DNA of 26,853 bases from Mesaphorura yosii (lineage: Eukaryota; Arthropoda; Collembola; Poduromorpha; Tullbergiidae): the NCBI GenBank assembly GCA_009869945.1, contig WIXG01000686.1, positions 1 through 26,853 on the forward strand, written 5' to 3'. The number at the start of each line of letters is the position of its first letter. Positions within the stretch are counted from its first letter, which is position 1. The notes beneath the pieces are model-generated. The model saw only the letters and a list, made by a program, of their open reading frames with translations, did not search any database and was not told the DNA's origin. This document shows, in pieces, positions 1 to 10,121 of the stretch. The translations under genes were made by a program, and so were the position numbers.

Positions 1-3000
1 CTCCTCCAGAACTTGATTAACGAGTTACTGGAGGCGGGAGAGGGAGCCGGATCGGACGGGAGGAGGAAAGGAAATGGGGAGGGGGAGAGAGTGCTGGCAG
101 AATGGACTACCCTGATGGACGCTGTGAGTGATTTTCTGCGTATTTGTGTGAGAAAGCAGTTGGGGGTCGGTTTCGCTCTTCGTCTTCAGACCAACGCGGC
201 CGCCAACGAACTCCTCCGCTCCGAAATGAGCTCAGCTGGGGTCCTCTTCTATTGGAACGCAGAGGAGGAACTGTTTGAGGAACCCTGGGACTTCCGTACG
301 GTGGAGCAGGTACTGTATGCACTCATGACCTCCTACGACCCTTCTTTCAACGCAGCAGGAGAAGAATTGGGTGAGTTGAGAGTGGTGGAGGTGATTGGTG
401 GTGGAGACTCGTTCCCCGTCCGACCCCCAATTCTGCCAAAGTGGACGCAACTGAAGTTGTTGAGCGGGGGGGAAGGGATTCATTTCCTCTCTTCGCATTC
501 GATGAGTGGTACTTGGCGTCCTCCCCTCCACAAACCTCACCTGCATCTCAATGCCCAAGGGAATGGGTTGGACAGTATCCTCCTCCATCTTGTGCAACAG
601 CTCAGGCAGCGCCAGACCCCGTGGCCCTCTCTCCTCTCAACGGATCAGCTCCTTTCCTTGGTCGATTACCCTTGGAGGAGCCAGTTCAGACCGAGAGAAG
701 GGCAGCTGCCTCTCCAGCAGCAGGGGCCAAAGGGTGAAGAGGTCAGGTTCTACTTCGGGAGGGAGGACTTGTGGGCGACTCTTTTCTCAACGGCTTCTCC
801 ACTCGTCCTCCATCGCCTCTTCCACTCTCAGACTCCTCCCTCCGTGGCCACCCCATTAGTGACTCCGGACATCGACTCCTCCTCGCCATACGAGTTCAAG
901 GCTCTCCTTCCCTCCATCCCCTCCTCCACCCGAGTCCTCATCGCAGCGAGACACTACGCGACGCCCGAGCCACACGTTGAGTTCAGAGGAGGAAAAAGCG
1001 TGCTCCTCAACAAGCTGGCAATGGGTAGGGAGGGGGTCTTCAGCAGCCAAACCGAGGCTGGGTTTCGGGTGGGACACAGCATCAGCCTCCTCCACGCAGG
1101 CGGCCTCGTGGAGTGCGTGCCTCTAAATGAAGATACGGCGAACCCATCACTCTGGCACTCAATCCTGGCTGAAGGAGAAAAGGGAAAGGAGCCTCCTGCT
1201 CTGCTTCTGAACCTCCATGGCGATCTATTTGAGCCCCACCTCCGTCCCCTCATCGCTCTACTCAACACTTACTTCCGCCCCTCCTACCTCCTCTTCTGGA
1301 GACTCTCTTCGCACGCCCAGCTCAAGACGAAGTACAAGGAGCTGAGTGGGGACCCCATCTGGAGCAGCGTCCAACCGAGTGTCCACCTCCACCACCTCCT
1401 CCTCGACCCGAGCGCAGAGTTGGAGGCTGCGGTTGGCCCCGACACTGTGCTTCACACTCACAGTTTGGGCACCCCCGACTCTACACGAGTCTTCCACGTC
1501 GCCCTCCAGCGAGCACTTGCCAAGTGTCGGAGCGGAGTCCCCCCTCACTTCGACCAAAGCCTGTGCCCAAGTATCCACTTCATCGACAGCCCTGTGCAGT
1601 GGGGGCAGGTGGGGGAGGAGCTTCTGAGCTTCATCGCAAACGCCTCCATCACGACGACCAACGGACATCTCGCTCAGATGAGGAAGGAAAGAGAAAGTGA
1701 AGAGGGGGTTAAAGCACTCCGCCACCTCATCACCTCCTTCCTCTTGCGAACGGAGGAGGAGGGGCAAGAGGAGAGGTCTGCCTCTTGGGGCCACCTATTA
1801 AAGAGACTGAGCCTCATGTCGGCCGCCGCAAGCGCCACCACTCGACGAACAATTGCAGCTCTCCATCCGCCAATCAAGCCACTGGAGCTGGACTCACTCC
1901 TGACCGCAATGGACTCGCAGACTCTGAGCCTGGATACCCTTCTCACTCCATTCTGGAGGGACGGAGTGTGCTTGAACCTCTACTGGGACCACTTTCGCCG
2001 TGGGGGCCCCATTCAACTCATCCACTCAAGAGGGGGGCTCAACTGGCTCTCGGCCTCACCACTGGCCGCAGAGTGCTTGGGAAGAATCCCGCGGGGCGCA
2101 CGCGTCTTCGTTCTCTCCGTCGTTGGAGAACCCGATTGTCCTACAAAACAGGCTCTGCTCACCCGCATTCTGCCCACCACCTCCGACAGCACTCCTTCTC
2201 CACGCTCCCTCCGTCTCGTCCTCCTCACCACCGCCGACCCTCAGACAACAGGCTTTGACTTTATGCTCCTCGTGGATGCCCACCTGGAGTTTTCGGCTGC
2301 TGTAGGAGGAGAGACACTCCTCCTGGCGCACTTGCTCGCAATCAGTCATCTCACCGTTCTAACATTCGAGGCAGGACTCGAATTTGGAGCGAATTTGGAC
2401 TCGGTGGAACTTTCATTGGCGGCGATGGGCGTCCTTCGTGAGAGAAACATTTCGCCGCGAATCCTTTTCCTAGGTGCGAGTGACTCGGCAGAGAAGGAGA
2501 GTTTCACAAAAGAAATGCAAGTTCGTCTGGATAAAGTGAAAGCATTTCTACGAACACATCACCAACGTCACCTTCTGGCGACCGAAGACAGCAACGTCGT
2601 GTTCTCCAGTCTCCAGGACGTCATTCACCAAGGTCGACTTGTGCTGGACACGGGGGCCATGGGCAACCTCCACGAAACCCTGCACAGCATGTGCACGGAA
2701 ATCATGAGCGAAGTCTCCCACTTCCAGTTTGCAGAGTGGCTGGCGGAAGCGAACGCGTTGAATGCCCAACTTGAGGAGGTGGACTGGCTGCGAGGTGAAT
2801 TCACGAGCATTGATTCCTACGCGGCTCACTTGGAGAGGAGGCGACGGAGGTTGGAGCCGCTGATTCGCTCCATGGAGTCTGCCTTCCTGAACCACGCCAA
2901 CCTCCAGGAGGACGCCTTGCAGGAGGCGCTGAGGGAGTTCGAGGAGGAGCCCCTGGCACACACCCTCGACGAGTACATTGACCAAGTCGCAGTTAGACTT

Positions 3001-3921
3001 CAGCTGGTTCTTGCCAAGTGCATGGAGGGGGAGGGGGAGGCAGGTGAGAGTGGATGTGCCGAGTGCCGCTCCCACTTGGAGCCCTACGAAAAGGCTCTGA
3101 CGGAGTCACGAGCCGAGGGACGAAAGAAGGGCTTCGAGTTTGCCGATTTTGTGAAAGAGTGGAGGAACAGGGCGGTGGCTGGGATTTTGGCGCGAGTGGC
3201 GCAGACCGTTCGGTCCGTTCAGATTCAACGTGGCTGCTCTGCGAGAATGGACGAGGGACTGAGGGAGATTTGGGAGGCGAGTGGAGGGGTTCGCGAGGAG
3301 GCCTGGCGCAAGTTCAAACAGCTGGTCTCCACCTTCCGCTCAGTCGTCCCACCAAAACGCAGCATTGCTGATGAGATTCTGGCTGAGTACGGCCATTCTA
3401 TGCCAACCATCCTAGAACACCTCCCCATCAATCTTTATCCACCTCCTCATTCAACAGGAGATGTAGCTCTGCCTGAGCTTGGAGAAATGGAGGCGCTGGA
3501 GGTGGGAGCTTGGCGCAAGTGGAGCCAAGACTCGCCATTGCTCTCAGCGAGCAACCCCAGACTTGGCTGGACGGAGTTGAAGGTGGTCGAGACTGGTCTG
3601 GAGGACCTGGCGAAGAAGCTCCTCCAGAATTGGGGCTCTTCAGAAGTTCATCATCCAGGAATGCTGAGGGAGCTGAAGACGGGAGTGATTGAGTTGGTTG
3701 AGAAGTTGGAGTCTTCGTGGAACTGCAGGCTCCGCCCAGACTTCCTCCAGGCGGTTCACCTCACAGCGATTCTCCACGTGCTCGGCACAATTTGTGAAAT
3801 GCACTCAGAATGGAGCTCCACCTTTGACCCACTCCTCCAACTCCAGGCCAAAGAGCCCCTCTTCCCAAATTTATTTTCAGAAATAACCGCCAAGGCTCAG
3901 GGCACCTTAGCATTTTTGTGA
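1..3921 (+). CDS. VLIG/URGCP-family very large GTPase-like protein with degenerate G motifs (5' end outside window)
   Basis: The frame is open from base 1 to a TGA at 3919, over 1300 codons without an intron, so the gene starts upstream. I recognise the very large inducible GTPase / URGCP family by motif order. An FRGGKSVLLNKL block (nt 982-1017) matches the family's 'SKSxxLN' region, and LLLNLHGD (nt 1201-1224) matches its 'NLxGD' block. VFVLSVVGEP (nt 2104-2133) sits where the P-loop should be, and FDFMLLVDAHLEF (nt 2254-2292) where the DTEGL switch motif should be. LLAISHLTVL and ILFLGASD then follow in family order. The P-loop reads G-E-P-D-C-P-T-K-Q instead of GxxxxGK(S/T), and the DxxG glycine is replaced, so GTP binding is probably lost. 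A helical, charged C-terminal region follows. Vertebrate VLIGs are also encoded by one giant exon. The homology is from recalled family motifs, not a search. Partner and role are unknown. Confidence 0.66.
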   Translation, partial: LLQNLINELLEAGEGAGSDGRRKGNGEGERVLAEWTTLMDAVSDFLRICVRKQLGVGFALRLQTNAAANELLRSEMSSAGVLFYWNAEEELFEEPWDFRTVEQVLYALMTSYDPSFNAAGEELGELRVVEVIGGGDSFPVRPPILPKWTQLKLLSGGEGIHFLSSHSMSGTWRPPLHKPHLHLNAQGNGLDSILLHLVQQLRQRQTPWPSLLSTDQLLSLVDYPWRSQFRPREGQLPLQQQGPKGEEVRFYFGREDLWATLFSTASPLVLHRLFHSQTPPSVATPLVTPDIDSSSPYEFKALLPSIPSSTRVLIAARHYATPEPHVEFRGGKSVLLNKLAMGREGVFSSQTEAGFRVGHSISLLHAGGLVECVPLNEDTANPSLWHSILAEGEKGKEPPALLLNLHGDLFEPHLRPLIALLNTYFRPSYLLFWRLSSHAQLKTKYKELSGDPIWSSVQPSVHLHHLLLDPSAELEAAVGPDTVLHTHSLGTPDSTRVFHVALQRALAKCRSGVPPHFDQSLCPSIHFIDSPVQWGQVGEELLSFIANASITTTNGHLAQMRKERESEEGVKALRHLITSFLLRTEEEGQEERSASWGHLLKRLSLMSAAASATTRRTIAALHPPIKPLELDSLLTAMDSQTLSLDTLLTPFWRDGVCLNLYWDHFRRGGPIQLIHSRGGLNWLSASPLAAECLGRIPRGARVFVLSVVGEPDCPTKQALLTRILPTTSDSTPSPRSLRLVLLTTADPQTTGFDFMLLVDAHLEFSAAVGGETLLLAHLLAISHLTVLTFEAGLEFGANLDSVELSLAAMGVLRERNISPRILFLGASDSAEKESFTKEMQVRLDKVKAFLRTHHQRHLLATEDSNVVFSSLQDVIHQGRLVLDTGAMGNLHETLHSMCTEIMSEVSHFQFAEWLAEANALNAQLEEVDWLRGEFTSIDSYAAHLERRRRRLEPLIRSMESAFLNHANLQEDALQEALREFEEEPLAHTLDEYIDQVAVRLQLVLAKCMEGEGEAGESGCAECRSHLEPYEKALTESRAEGRKKGFEFADFVKEWRNRAVAGILARVAQTVRSVQIQRGCSARMDEGLREIWEASGGVREEAWRKFKQLVSTFRSVVPPKRSIADEILAEYGHSMPTILEHLPINLYPPPHSTGDVALPELGEMEALEVGAWRKWSQDSPLLSASNPRLGWTELKVVETGLEDLAKKLLQNWGSSEVHHPGMLRELKTGVIELVEKLESSWNCRLRPDFLQAVHLTAILHVLGTICEMHSEWSSTFDPLLQLQAKEPLFPNLFSEITAKAQGTLAFL

Positions 3922-5252
3922 GCCTAAACTAGCATTTTCTTCTTTCAAATGATCGTGAATGAGCGAATGATTTCAGATTTCTTGAATTTATAAGAATCAA
4001 ATTTGAGGGAAGATGAGCTGGCTACTAACTTCGTTTGCGTTTGAAGTCCATTTAAGTGCAAAAATAAAGAAAAATGAAGCAGAAGGGGTGAGGTCAAGTT
4101 CCCCAAATTTGTGAGTGAAGTATTGCAAGATGACACAGGGCGTTCGATAAAATATTCACAATGAGCTGCAGGATGAAGGGGGCTTCGTCCCACAAATATA
4201 TCTCAAACTTGAAATGCTGAGACTGTGTGGGCATTGACTGACGTTCACAGACGCACCCGTGAGCACCCACATATGAGTTCAGATCTGCATTGTGTCGTCT
4301 CAGTAGTGCATCGATCGGCAAAACGATAGATCCTCGTATAAAATACCTGTCTGTTCATTGGGCGTGTTTGCATACGGCAATCAGACCAGACGATGAGAAG
4401 AACAAATGGAAGGTCTTCAATGTTCTCGCTGTTATCCTCCTTCCTCTGTTGCTTGCCACACTGTTGAGGCACGTTGTGCGGAGAAAAACTCAGGCGGGCA
4501 ATAGACTTGTATCATGTGGCATCCGCACTCACACATCACATCGTCATTATGCTGAGTCTCCATGAATAATTGATCAAGTGCGAATAATTTGCACGTCCAT
4601 CTCCATATTCAGAACCAAAAATAAAGTGAGTTTCAAATATTCTCCGCGAGTCGAGTTCGTTTTAAGAATCCCCAAACGAAATTGCAAGCTCAACTAGTTT
4701 GATCCAGAGAGTTAACTACCTCTTCGCCATCTTCAATGAAATGGCGGATGCATGGTCTGTACTATAACAACAAGTTGTTGGTTGGACAACCCCAATTCAC
4801 CACAATAATGAACTGAAACCATGTTTGTGCGTCGGCCTGCTCTAACACTTTCTAGTGCATCTAGTACTAGACAAGAGACATCTACAGATCCAAGTGGTGC
4901 AAGTCCAGTTGACAACAAACAAGTAACTGACTTGATGATAATAGTGATTACATGCAAGTAACCTGACTCTGATTTGAGAGGCCGCCAATGCACGCTAACT
5001 CGAGTGCCTGTATGTCTAAATTAGTGCAATTGATTACAGTTTAATTTTCGCTTTCACTTGTCAGCCCGCAGAGTCCACCCGCCCTTATCTTTCCATATCT
5101 AAAGTGCTTTAAAAAACTAGTTCTGGAAAATGAAAACTAGCACTTCAGTTGGCAGGGCCTCAGGCAGCTGTGTGCTTTATCCTCGTCTACTTTTTAGAGA
5201 AAAAACAATTTTAAGATGGTGAAGTTACTTTCCAGTTCCCCAGTTGAGTTCA
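3922..5252. other. Intergenic region between the VLIG-like and XK-related genes
   Basis: About 1.3 kb of AT-rich sequence. AATAAA hexamers lie at 4063-4068 and 4619-4624; the first suits the 3' end of the upstream gene. A 91-codon frame at 4290-4565 has a hydrophobic stretch but no family resemblance, and I do not call it. A short upstream reading frame (ATG at 5216, TGA about 16 codons later) overlaps the start of the XK-related gene in another frame. Confidence 0.6.
4063..4068 (+). promoter_or_regulatory. Candidate polyadenylation signal of the VLIG-like gene
   Basis: AATAAA about 140 bp after the stop at 3919-3921. It is the first canonical hexamer downstream. Confidence 0.4.
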
Positions 5253-6779
5253 ATGCTGTCACGTGAGAATCGCGAGGAGTGGCATTTGATTGAGGGCACC
5301 GATGTAGGACCTCTCAGATTCTTTTTGCCCAGTGTCGCATTTCAATGTCTTGATCTGGCATTGCTGGCATACCACATACGTACACAGTTGTTGCAGGGAA
5401 CAATAGAGGGCCTAGTCCTCATCATTGGAATCCACGCCTTCTCCGCCTGTATCCTCGCCCTCTTTTACTGGCACAAGTAAGCTACCCATCATCCAATGTA
5501 GAATTTTAGTAGTGTATTAATTATGTCAATTGTGTTGTAATTTGCAGTGAATCTGAAATTGACGATGGAAATCTGCTTCTTTCCTCCAAGAGATGGAAAC
5601 GGATACGGAAAGTGTGTCAGTTTCTCTTTGCGATAACCCCCGTGTTCATGTAAGCCAACTGTTTGCCTTTGTGTTCGATTTTACGGTTCATTGCCGATCT
5701 GTTGTTTTAGAGTTTGGGCCAATTGGCGAGACCTCAAATCTAATCACGCGTTTCTCCGGAACAAGAGACTTCTGCGAGAACCCATAGACGAAGCAGAGAT
5801 CGAAGTAATGATGCGAAACAAAAGACGCGAGTATGTAAAACGATACTTTGATATTATTCACGTCTTCTTCAAGACAATTCCCCAGTGCATAGTGCAGCTC
5901 TGTGGGGCTCTCAGTGGTAACTTTGTAGTCAAGATCTATCAGTGGTCGAATATCACACGCCTCTTCGGATTTGTTCTGGCCATCGTTGCCGCTTCGAACG
6001 CGACAGCGGGTCACGATTATGCACGCAGGGCATACATCAAATGTCGGGAACTGAAAGCTGTTTTATTAGACACAGAAATAGGTGGGGATAACAAGACTGG
6101 GAAGGCGTCGAGTGAACGGAGTCCATTGCCAAGTAAGCTGCACTTTTGGTTCTTGTTTATACGGAATGCGGTAGTCATCGGGAGCAGAATCTACGCCCTT
6201 ATGTTCCTCGTCAGTCAGTTGCAAGAAACGCTGCGTCGTAGCCTGCTCGTATGCGTTGGTCTGATGGGAATTTCATTCACCTTGAACGTGCTCGTGTACA
6301 AGTTCAAATGCAAGCGCCAATCCATTCCGTCGTCGTCATCATCATCGCTGGATCGACAACTTAACCTCCAGTCTTCACTAGTCAACTATTTTGTACAGAT
6401 TTTTTGCTTTCATTCATCAGCACCTGAAACAGACATTGTGCATGTGGTGGGGAATCAAATCGTGCCGTATTTATCGTGTTTGATTTGTGTGATAATTGTG
6501 CTCATTTCTTACGGTTCACTGGTGACCTTTCACCTCGTAGTTTCCACTCTGTTCGGACACCATGTCAATGACTGGACTGAACAATCGAGTGGAGCGAAAG
6601 AAGAAGATCATGTGGAAACATTTACAGTGAAAATGGCAAATATTATAATCTACTGGAGTGATAACAATCTACTTCGGTTTCGTGATGTTTTCTCCAATCA
6701 AACTGTGCTCATAGTCTTAATTATCACTTCATTCGTAGTAAATGCATTGTACTACGTTCTGATTCGATGTTTCAAATAA
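5253..6779 (+). CDS. XK-related (XKR-type) multi-pass membrane protein
   Basis: Three exons at 5253-5476, 5548-5649 and 5711-6779 join in frame to 464 aa; both introns (71 and 61 bp) have GTAAG donors and AG acceptors. The N-terminus has two hydrophobic segments (about residues 18-40 and 48-72). A basic loop leads into YFDIIHVFFKTIPQCIVQL, the counterpart of the XK-family 'EslPQLvLQLY' block. Several more membrane segments follow, including KLHFWFLFIRNAVVIGS and near the C-terminus VLIVLIITSFVVNALYYVLI. The family includes phospholipid scramblases and the Kell-associated XK protein at the plasma membrane. Which activity this one has cannot be read from sequence, and no caspase site was identified. 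The start is the first ATG in frame. A small upstream frame from ATG 5216 overlaps it and could lower translation. Orthology to a particular XKR is not claimed. Confidence 0.68.
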
Positions 6780-6825
6780 TAGATACCCCTTACAATGTAA
6801 CTGGATAACGAGCATATCTTTAGAC

Positions 6826-6831
6826 AATAAA
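6826..6831 (+). promoter_or_regulatory. Polyadenylation signal of the XK-related gene
   Basis: AATAAA 47 bp after the stop codon, a typical position. Confidence 0.6.
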
Positions 6832-6839
6832 TTTTCCTG

Positions 6840-7860
6840 AACGTCTGAACAAGGGCAGGTAGAGATGCCCAAGATATCACATGGCACGTGTGTTGATGAC
6901 AACTTTGTTATGTCTGACGCGTTGAATGAGGCGGAGCACCTGATTCGTGGTGGTGCGGACCCTAAGCAACAGTTCGTTCTCCTTAGACGCGGTAAATTAT
7001 GTGATGGCGTAGAGGACTTCCTTGAATTCCACCAGAAACGTCTGGTCTTGCCCATTGTCCGGCTCGCCTTGGTGGGGCTCATACACAAATAGAATATCGA
7101 CGTTATTTACTGGTCTGATTTATCTGTCTGGTGTGGATCTCTGCGCTGGATCCTTCATCTTGGTCAGGGTGGTAGGTGCAACTTGGTATATCAGTGACAG
7201 TTCCTCGAATCCAATCCCGTTTCTCGTGTCGACTACAAGGACGAGTGTCAGATGACTGATTCCAAGGAGGAAAGTCGCTCGTGAACATTGGAGGCTTCGT
7301 CTAAATGACTTTCTACGCTTCCAAATCCCTCGGAGTCAATTACAAGAATCACGTCCAACTTAAGGCTTCCATATAATAACATGGATAACAAACTCATGGC
7401 ATTCAAATTCATGGACAAGCAAACACATCGCCAGACGAAGTCATGGTCATACAAAGATGGTGGAAATTCTGATACTTCGAATGTATACTTTTTCGGTACT
7501 GATATTAATGAACATTCTGTACATAAAGTTTTCCTACTGTACATAAAGGGTAGTTGCTGCACACGAGACGATTTACGGTGCACAAAGGGTGAAATGCCGT
7601 ACGAAAGAACTTGTGCTGTACACAAGCATTGTTTGCTGTAAGGAAGAGCTTTGTAACCTCATGAAGTGATCTGATCAGTTAGGAGAGATTCTCCCACTTG
7701 CTCGACGCCGAGCACACAAGTTAAAAATAGCGCTATATGAGAATACCAATTATTTACTGAATTCTGGTCTAAAGCGAGTGAGCGATGTCCAAATAATAAT
7801 AAGCGTGTCAATTGTCAACGAAACCAAAATATTCAAAATGTTAATAAAACTTTCTATACC
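6840..7860. other. Gene-poor stretch without a recognisable gene
   Basis: It holds a 75-codon ATG frame at 6865-7092 and an 86-codon frame at 7381-7641. Neither resembles a known family, and neither has convincing splice context. Short echoes of TGTACATAAAG occur near 7518-7550. The stretch lies between the XK-related gene and a transposase relic and may be old mobile-element sequence. Confidence 0.4.
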
Positions 7861-7864
7861 TCTT

Positions 7865-8137
7865 TCAGGTAATGCACGCATGAACAACAGTGTCGAGGGA
7901 TGGAACCGTCGTTTCTTCTTTGGTTGGCACTGATCACCATTCTTGATAAAAATTCATCGATAATCTGAAGCAATCTGTCTGAACCAACCAGCAGCAGGAT
8001 CCCAGCCAACAGCGAAGGGAGTGAGATACCGCGACTTGGAAGCTCGACTGACCAGAATAATAAACCGGTTTGGGAAAATTCCATTGACAGATTACCTGAC
8101 CAACACTCATCGTTTCATTTCATATTTGACTTTTTAA
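7865..8137 (+). pseudogene. MULE-type transposase C-terminal relic
   Basis: One frame reads NARMNNSVEGWNRRF, then a TGA (7931-7933) and a TAA (7961-7963), then QPAAGSQPTAKGVRYRDLEARL and an I-N-R-F-G-K-I-P-L-T-D-Y-L tail ending at TAA 8135-8137. This order matches the C-terminus of arthropod MULE-domain transposase proteins: 'TNNxVEGWHxxF', then 'AAGxxP...KYRDLxxRLxxI', then 'YL'. The two in-frame stops, and the lack of the catalytic N-terminal part upstream, mark a dead 5'-truncated copy. No terminal inverted repeats were found around it. Recognition is from remembered family sequences. Confidence 0.6.
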
Positions 8138-8759
8138 TATTTAAATTCTCTGACCTATTTTTAATTATATTGATATTTTATGTAGATTTTATGTAGACTT
8201 CGCCGCTGCTGATCTGTACTAACCGTCGAAAATAATAAAATTCTGATGATCGTGTTCGGTGTTCCTGGTAGTGTCTTATTTGTCCATGATTGTTCATTTC
8301 TTTGTATGATCATGACTTCGTCTGGCGATGTGTTTGCTTATCCATGTCTTTGTGTCCATGTTATTAGCTGCTTTGCAACTTAAGATGAGCACTTAGTGTG
8401 GGTGTCAGTTTGTGAATCTAAACCACTGGTTCATGTGTGCATCCAGCCATGCCAACAAGGGGTGTGTCCCAAGAATTCCCGAAAATGGAGTTGATCCAGC
8501 GACATGCCGCTGGAACGTAACCCAATCACAGAAACAACAACGATTCGGGTTTCCGAAGGCAAGATGGACGATTGCTGGAAGATGTGGTCGACTGCATTCG
8601 TCCACAATAATTTGTGCCACTCAGGATTCGCAGCGCCGTCGTCGTCATCTTGGAACTACACCGCCCATCACCAGTTGATTAGCTGGACTTATGTGCCAAA
8701 GTATTGGTACTGGGCATGTGGGACTTGGAGTGGAATGACGTAGTCCAATTGTTTTTAGA

Positions 8760-9230
8760 ACTGTGGCAAGGCGAGTTGCAGGGAGCCTCGTAGAGTGCGG
8801 AAATGTTTGATTTCGTCTTGGACAGTTGCCACGTACCCTTCGTTCAGTCCAACTTTCCCGTTAGACTCTGTTGCTTTTTATGTAAGAGAGCAGCTCCGAG
8901 TCGAATTTCAGGATACTTTCGACGTATCGTTGTCTGAGGACTTACTCATCTGTTCCAACTGAAGAAATGCCCACATCATGGAATTCCGGCGACTGGACCC
9001 AGAAGCTGATTTTGGTTTTGATACGATTGATGGCAGCGAGGATATGGATGTACGCCACTAATCCTTGTGGAACATTTACCTGTACAGCCTCAGACTGTTC
9101 TACATGCACGTGAGGGATTTGGAGTCAGGATGGAGGCTCCAGTTTAATTTGGTCCAAGCCAGGCAACAGTACAACGAAGCAATAAGGAAAGAAATGAAAC
9201 AGAGACTGGAGAAGCAGCAGTCAATTTAAT
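8760..9230 (+). pseudogene. Unidentified coding relic with two in-frame stops
   Basis: A single frame stays protein-like over about 150 codons, broken only by TGA at 8960-8962 and TAA at about 9059-9061. Its blocks include VAFYVREQLRVEFQDTFDVS, MEFRRLDPEADFGFDTIDGS (from ATG 8978) and YNEAIRKEMKQRLEKQQSI, which ends at TAA near 9228. The last block looks like a charged helical C-terminus. I do not recognise the family. It may belong to the same dead mobile element as the MULE relic about 0.6 kb upstream, or be a decayed host gene. Confidence 0.3.
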
Positions 9231-9269
9231 TAATCATTTAAAATGCCAATTCCGAGTAGTAAATCAGAG

Positions 9270-9275
9270 TTTAAT
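9270..9275 (-). promoter_or_regulatory. Candidate variant polyadenylation signal of the lectin gene
   Basis: ATTAAA on the minus strand about 10 bp beyond the stop codon of the lectin gene. Confidence 0.3.
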
Positions 9276-9284
9276 GATTAGTGA

Positions 9285-9943
9285 TTAGATTGGATTAATT
9301 TTCCAGAGCATTGCGCCATTTCCCTGATCACAGGATGCCGCAGTTATGATTTCACCGAGTCCATTGTCTTGAAGACACATGTCAGACTCGCGTTGATTGC
9401 GAATCAGTCCAGACCCTGTGGCGCAGATGGGGTCAAATGCCCACCGTTGTCTGGAGACACCCTCGTCCACCTGCAAAAAGGAAAAGCATGGGATCATAGG
9501 AGGGAGGGACGAGCGTAAAATGGCAGCATTTAGCAACTGAGCACTTACATTATGATAGAGGAGATTGTCGACCAAATCGAGCACCAGCGGAGCACCACCG
9601 TCAGGGCTTTGTTTCCCTCGTAGGTAGAAGAATCCCGGGTTGACTCCGCTTTCAATTGCCCTCCACAACTGTCCTTCGTTCAAGGACGACTTTTGAGACA
9701 CGACGGGAACATTCGTCTCCACCTCCTCGTTTTGAAGATCGAGATTCTGCAATTCGTTTAGGGGAAACTTGATTCTAATGTGATTATTAAATAGAGTTGA
9801 CTTACGAGGGTGCTTGTGGTTGACCGAATTCTGTAGATTTCGTTGTCCTCAAATGGCTGGACCCAGGAGAGTCCACCGAGCACAAACAAGGCAACGGCAA
9901 AGAGAAACGGCAACGTTAATAAGCGAAACATTTTTCTGAACAT
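9285..9943 (-). CDS. Ricin-B-type beta-trefoil lectin-like secreted or membrane-anchored protein
   Basis: Three minus-strand exons (9943-9806, 9746-9549, 9470-9285) join in phase 0 to 173 aa, with GTAAGT donors and CAG acceptors. Residues about 6-29 are strongly hydrophobic, acting as signal peptide or type II anchor. The C-terminal part looks like ricin-B lectin repeats: FFYLRGKQ, APLVLDLVDN, RQRWAFDP, DMCLQDNGLGEIITAASCD, MLWKINPI. The RW/LW tryptophans and the CL...C pair match the QxW and cysteine pattern of the fold. At about 125 aa it would hold at most one trefoil, perhaps incomplete. Likely role is carbohydrate binding outside the cell or in the secretory pathway (inference). There is no catalytic domain, so it is not a toxin or a GalNAc-transferase. 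ATG 9988 in the same frame would add 15 residues; I prefer 9943 because it puts the hydrophobic segment at the N-terminus. It is divergent to the peritrophin-like gene. Confidence 0.6.
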
Positions 9944-10121
9944 CTGCGCGGCTGAGTGGCGATTAGCGAATGACAAGTTCAGTAACATCACGTTGCAGTT
10001 TAATAGTTTGCAATTCAAAATGTGCTTGACTATGCGTTCGGTTTAGTATGTTCGGTTAGGCTGCAAGTCTCGTAATCGAGTTGTCCTTCAAATTAGTTTT
10101 AGTTTCAATCTAAAATTCGCC
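9944..10121. promoter_or_regulatory. Shared intergenic region between divergent lectin and peritrophin-like genes
   Basis: Only 178 bp separate the two start codons, so both 5' UTRs and core promoters must lie here (or within the lectin start region). No clear TATA box was identified. A bidirectional promoter is the simplest reading. Confidence 0.4.

Noticed and set aside
982..1017. Walker A motif at FRGGKSVLLNKL
   Set aside because: The first glycine of GxxxxGK(S/T) is missing, and this block aligns with the N-terminal 'SKSxxLN' region of VLIG/URGCP proteins rather than the G domain.
4290..4565. 91-codon frame with a hydrophobic stretch
   Set aside because: No family resemblance, no splice signals, and its start region lies in plain AT-rich intergenic sequence; likely chance.
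6865..7092. 75-codon ATG frame after the XK-related gene
   Set aside because: Not recognised, and too short to distinguish from chance.
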